A stretch of DNA of 27,775 bases from an uncultured Porphyromonadaceae bacterium (GTDB taxonomy: Bacteria; Bacteroidota; Bacteroidia; Bacteroidales; Muribaculaceae): assembly GCA_947176285.1 (NCBI GenBank), contig CAMWQF010000006.1, positions 1-27,775 of the forward strand, written 5' to 3'. Under the pieces are notes generated by a model, which saw nothing but the letters and a program-made list of their open reading frames with translations, had not been told where the DNA came from and did not search any database. The position numbers were made by a program, and so were the translations under genes. This document shows, in pieces, positions 26,104 through 27,775 of this stretch. Within the stretch, counting starts at the first letter, position 1; each line of letters begins with the position of its first letter.

Positions 26104-27021
26104 TCACACCCCCTCGTAAAGAGTATTGTTCTCGATGGTTATATACAACTTCTCAGAACCCTCATCTGCACTGAACGCCAGAATGTTTTTTCCAGGGAGA
26201 AGTGTAATCCAGTCAGTGCCCTTTTTCACACAGTTTAAGATATTTGTATATACCGCATTCCGTAACAAAAGAATGCTTCTATTACCTCTAACTGTGCTAA
26301 TAATTATGTCATCCCCAGCCACAATTCCAGATCCAGTCATCTCCCTAAGAACGTCGTTGTTAATGGTCATGATCTCTCTTGTAGTGGCGCTATACAAAGT
26401 GATATTGCTAACGGAACCAATGGCATGTATTTTGATCGTCAATCCCACCTCATGATCCCCTTCGTAGATAATGGAAGTTTCCCGTAAATCCTTGATATCT
26501 CCGAATTCGATCAATTTTTTGCTAAGCGATTCGTTGGAAAAAGGGAACTCAAACAAAGCTTCTACCCCAGCAAGAATAGTTCTTTGTACGGCATCTTTTC
26601 CATATTTGTAAAAATACGGATCTGGGCATAAAATACTTATTTGAGTTCCTTCCTTGTCTGAAAAGATATCCGGTTCGTTTGTTTCGACATAACCGGTCGT
26701 CTTCAGAACCCTCCTATCAGTCTCGATGATGAGATCTACATTTCTTTTGGACGGAAATACTCGATACGACCTCTGACGAGTTTCTTCTATGGAATCAGCC
26801 TGAGTAAATATAAGGCTTATTACAATGTTCCGTTTTTCCATCCTCGCAGAATTGTATTTTGATCCGTCCCCGGTTGCCAAATCCGTAGTGTTTATCGTGG
26901 CTTTGGCTGGCCCGAGACCAGAGATACTTTCTAAAAGGAATCCATGCTTTGGATATTCATCCTCAAGAACGATCTTGGTCTCTTCGCCAAGATGATTTAT
27001 AACCGTTACCGACTTAATCAT
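26104..27021 (-). CDS. Distal tail protein (Dit-like, 305 aa)
   Basis: The N-terminal half (VINHLGEETKIVLED, GFLLESISGLGPAKATINTT, KRNIVISLIFTQADSIEETR) has the pattern of siphophage distal tail proteins (Sipho_tail family), with the ILCPDPYFYKYGKDA turn near residue 135 that joins the two domains. The C-terminal half is a beta domain ending DWITLLPGKNILAFSADEGS. It caps the tail tube at the baseplate. The ATG overlaps the tape-measure TGA (ATGA). Order with the hub gene is typical of Firmicutes siphophages. Confidence 0.88.
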   Translation of the reverse strand: MIKSVTVINHLGEETKIVLEDEYPKHGFLLESISGLGPAKATINTTDLATGDGSKYNSARMEKRNIVISLIFTQADSIEETRQRSYRVFPSKRNVDLIIETDRRVLKTTGYVETNEPDIFSDKEGTQISILCPDPYFYKYGKDAVQRTILAGVEALFEFPFSNESLSKKLIEFGDIKDLRETSIIYEGDHEVGLTIKIHAIGSVSNITLYSATTREIMTINNDVLREMTGSGIVAGDDIIISTVRGNRSILLLRNAVYTNILNCVKKGTDWITLLPGKNILAFSADEGSEKLYITIENNTLYEGV

Positions 27022-27775
27022 TTCCTTTCCACCGCCCTTTTAAACGCTGAGAATTGGTTGTTCGTTTGCCTGTAAATCTCCACCTGACTAAGTGCTTTCG
27101 GGGACTGATTATACTGATTGAAATTGTATACTGTACTGCCGGAAGACACTTTTGTTTCTTTCTGAGGAGTATACTTGCTTTCTCTTATACCGCCCATAAT
27201 TCTGGAAACATCATTCGCTCTTGAGAATGTGGTCGAAAGATCTAACCGCCGATCCAAAATTCCGCTTATCTCAGTTGCCCCAGCTTTTATAGAGGATAGA
27301 TCGAGAATGGGTGTAATAGTAAATCTGTGATCTTCAAGTTCCCCAGACTCAAGAATGGTATTGATATTCCGTACTGCATCCCTGATTGGATTAACAACAT
27401 TTTGAGCAGTTATTTCACTTGCTCCAGTCACGTCAGACATCCTGGAAAGAATGCCGCCGATCAAGCCGATATCGAAATTTTCACCGATAGAATGTAGAAC
27501 TCTTGAGGGCGAATGGATCTCCAACGTATCTTTCGCTGCGTTAACAGCCGCGTTCGCAATGCTATTTACACTGTTTGTGATATCCACCACCTTGCTCTCG
27601 ATTCCGATTTGTAATCCAGAACCCACGTTGATGCCAATGCTCTTGAATGTTTCCAACGTTAGAATGCTTTGGAATGTGCTTACAATGACAGAACTTAAGT
27701 TGGTAGCACTTGTCCGAATGGATTCCGTTTGGTTAGCAATTCCAACCCCTATTCCGGAAACGGATGAGCCTATAC
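27018..27775 (-). CDS. Tape-measure protein, C-terminal part (partial)
   Basis: The frame is open through the right edge of the window, so the N-terminus is outside it. Visible sequence runs GIGVGIANQTESIRTSATNL and continues with Gly/Ala-rich helices, then AAKDTLEIHSPSRVLHSIGE. The IHSPSRV stretch with flanking Gly-rich helices is a standard C-terminal feature of siphophage tape-measure proteins. The last 60 residues are polar with VSSGSTVYNFNQYNQSPKAL. The protein sets tail length. The TTG at 27656 is an internal codon, not a start. Confidence 0.88.
   Translation of the reverse strand, partial: IGSSVSGIGVGIANQTESIRTSATNLSSVIVSTFQSILTLETFKSIGINVGSGLQIGIESKVVDITNSVNSIANAAVNAAKDTLEIHSPSRVLHSIGENFDIGLIGGILSRMSDVTGASEITAQNVVNPIRDAVRNINTILESGELEDHRFTITPILDLSSIKAGATEISGILDRRLDLSTTFSRANDVSRIMGGIRESKYTPQKETKVSSGSTVYNFNQYNQSPKALSQVEIYRQTNNQFSAFKRAVERK

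Noticed and set aside
27657..27775. Gene start at 27656 for the tape-measure fragment
   Set aside because: The codon is TTG inside an open frame that continues to the window edge. The fragment is the C-terminal part of a larger protein.
1..27775. tRNA genes, integrase, attachment sites
   Set aside because: I saw no cloverleaf-like sequence, no tyrosine or serine recombinase motif and no long repeat that would serve as an att site. An exhaustive tRNA or repeat search was not possible by eye.

Overview
The window is a stretch of a tailed (siphovirus-type) bacteriophage or prophage. All 59 supported protein genes and one gene remnant lie on the minus strand. The strong AGGAGG-type ribosome sites, the tail module (tape measure, distal tail, Gp37-like) and the types of small accessory proteins point to a Firmicutes host, most likely a gut Clostridia/Lachnospiraceae bacterium. 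The host is inferred. No integrase, repressor, terminase, capsid, replication or recognisable endolysin gene is present, so the lifestyle cannot be read here.

Transcription runs from right to left. At the right edge (27775 to about 20900) are the C-terminal part of the tape-measure protein, a distal tail protein, a Gp37-like hub protein, a coiled-coil baseplate/receptor-binding protein and a run of small baseplate or fibre proteins. They are packed with overlaps or gaps of a few bases. From 20902 to 17816 lies a 1028-residue tail fibre made of repeated modules, ending in a Peptidase_S74 self-cleaving chaperone. Its N-terminal segment is shared with the 192-residue protein at 21916-22494. From 17805 to 13634 come a small membrane protein, a block of Gly/Gln/Asn-rich and jelly-roll-like proteins of unknown role, a HELGH metallopeptidase and a four-helix holin.

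The left half (13633 to 1) is an accessory region of about 40 small genes, mostly unrecognised. Many encode small membrane proteins, Cys-rich candidate zinc-binding proteins or paralogues of one another. Two are two-helix membrane proteins of a DUF6353-like phage family, and a third, shorter protein seems to keep only their C-terminal domain. A nucleoside 2-deoxyribosyltransferase-like protein also lies here.

The most striking structure is regulatory. A conserved element (minus-strand core TCTTAC-yy-CTATATAgGAAA, often preceded by TTCGTGAAAAT) occurs ten times, always just upstream of the ribosome site of a small gene and always in the direction of transcription. In nearly every case that small gene is followed by a stem-loop terminator or attenuator. 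In the dense stretch 13633-11945 the pattern repeats as one-gene cassettes. Elsewhere it reads element, small gene, hairpin, then several genes with no element of their own. In three copies the element can pair with the downstream Shine-Dalgarno, so read-through RNA would hide the ribosome site while RNA starting at the element would not. One cassette (7088-7351) is flanked by a 30-bp direct repeat of a neighbour's 5' end, which looks like an insertion scar. I regard this cassette system as the best candidate for something undescribed.
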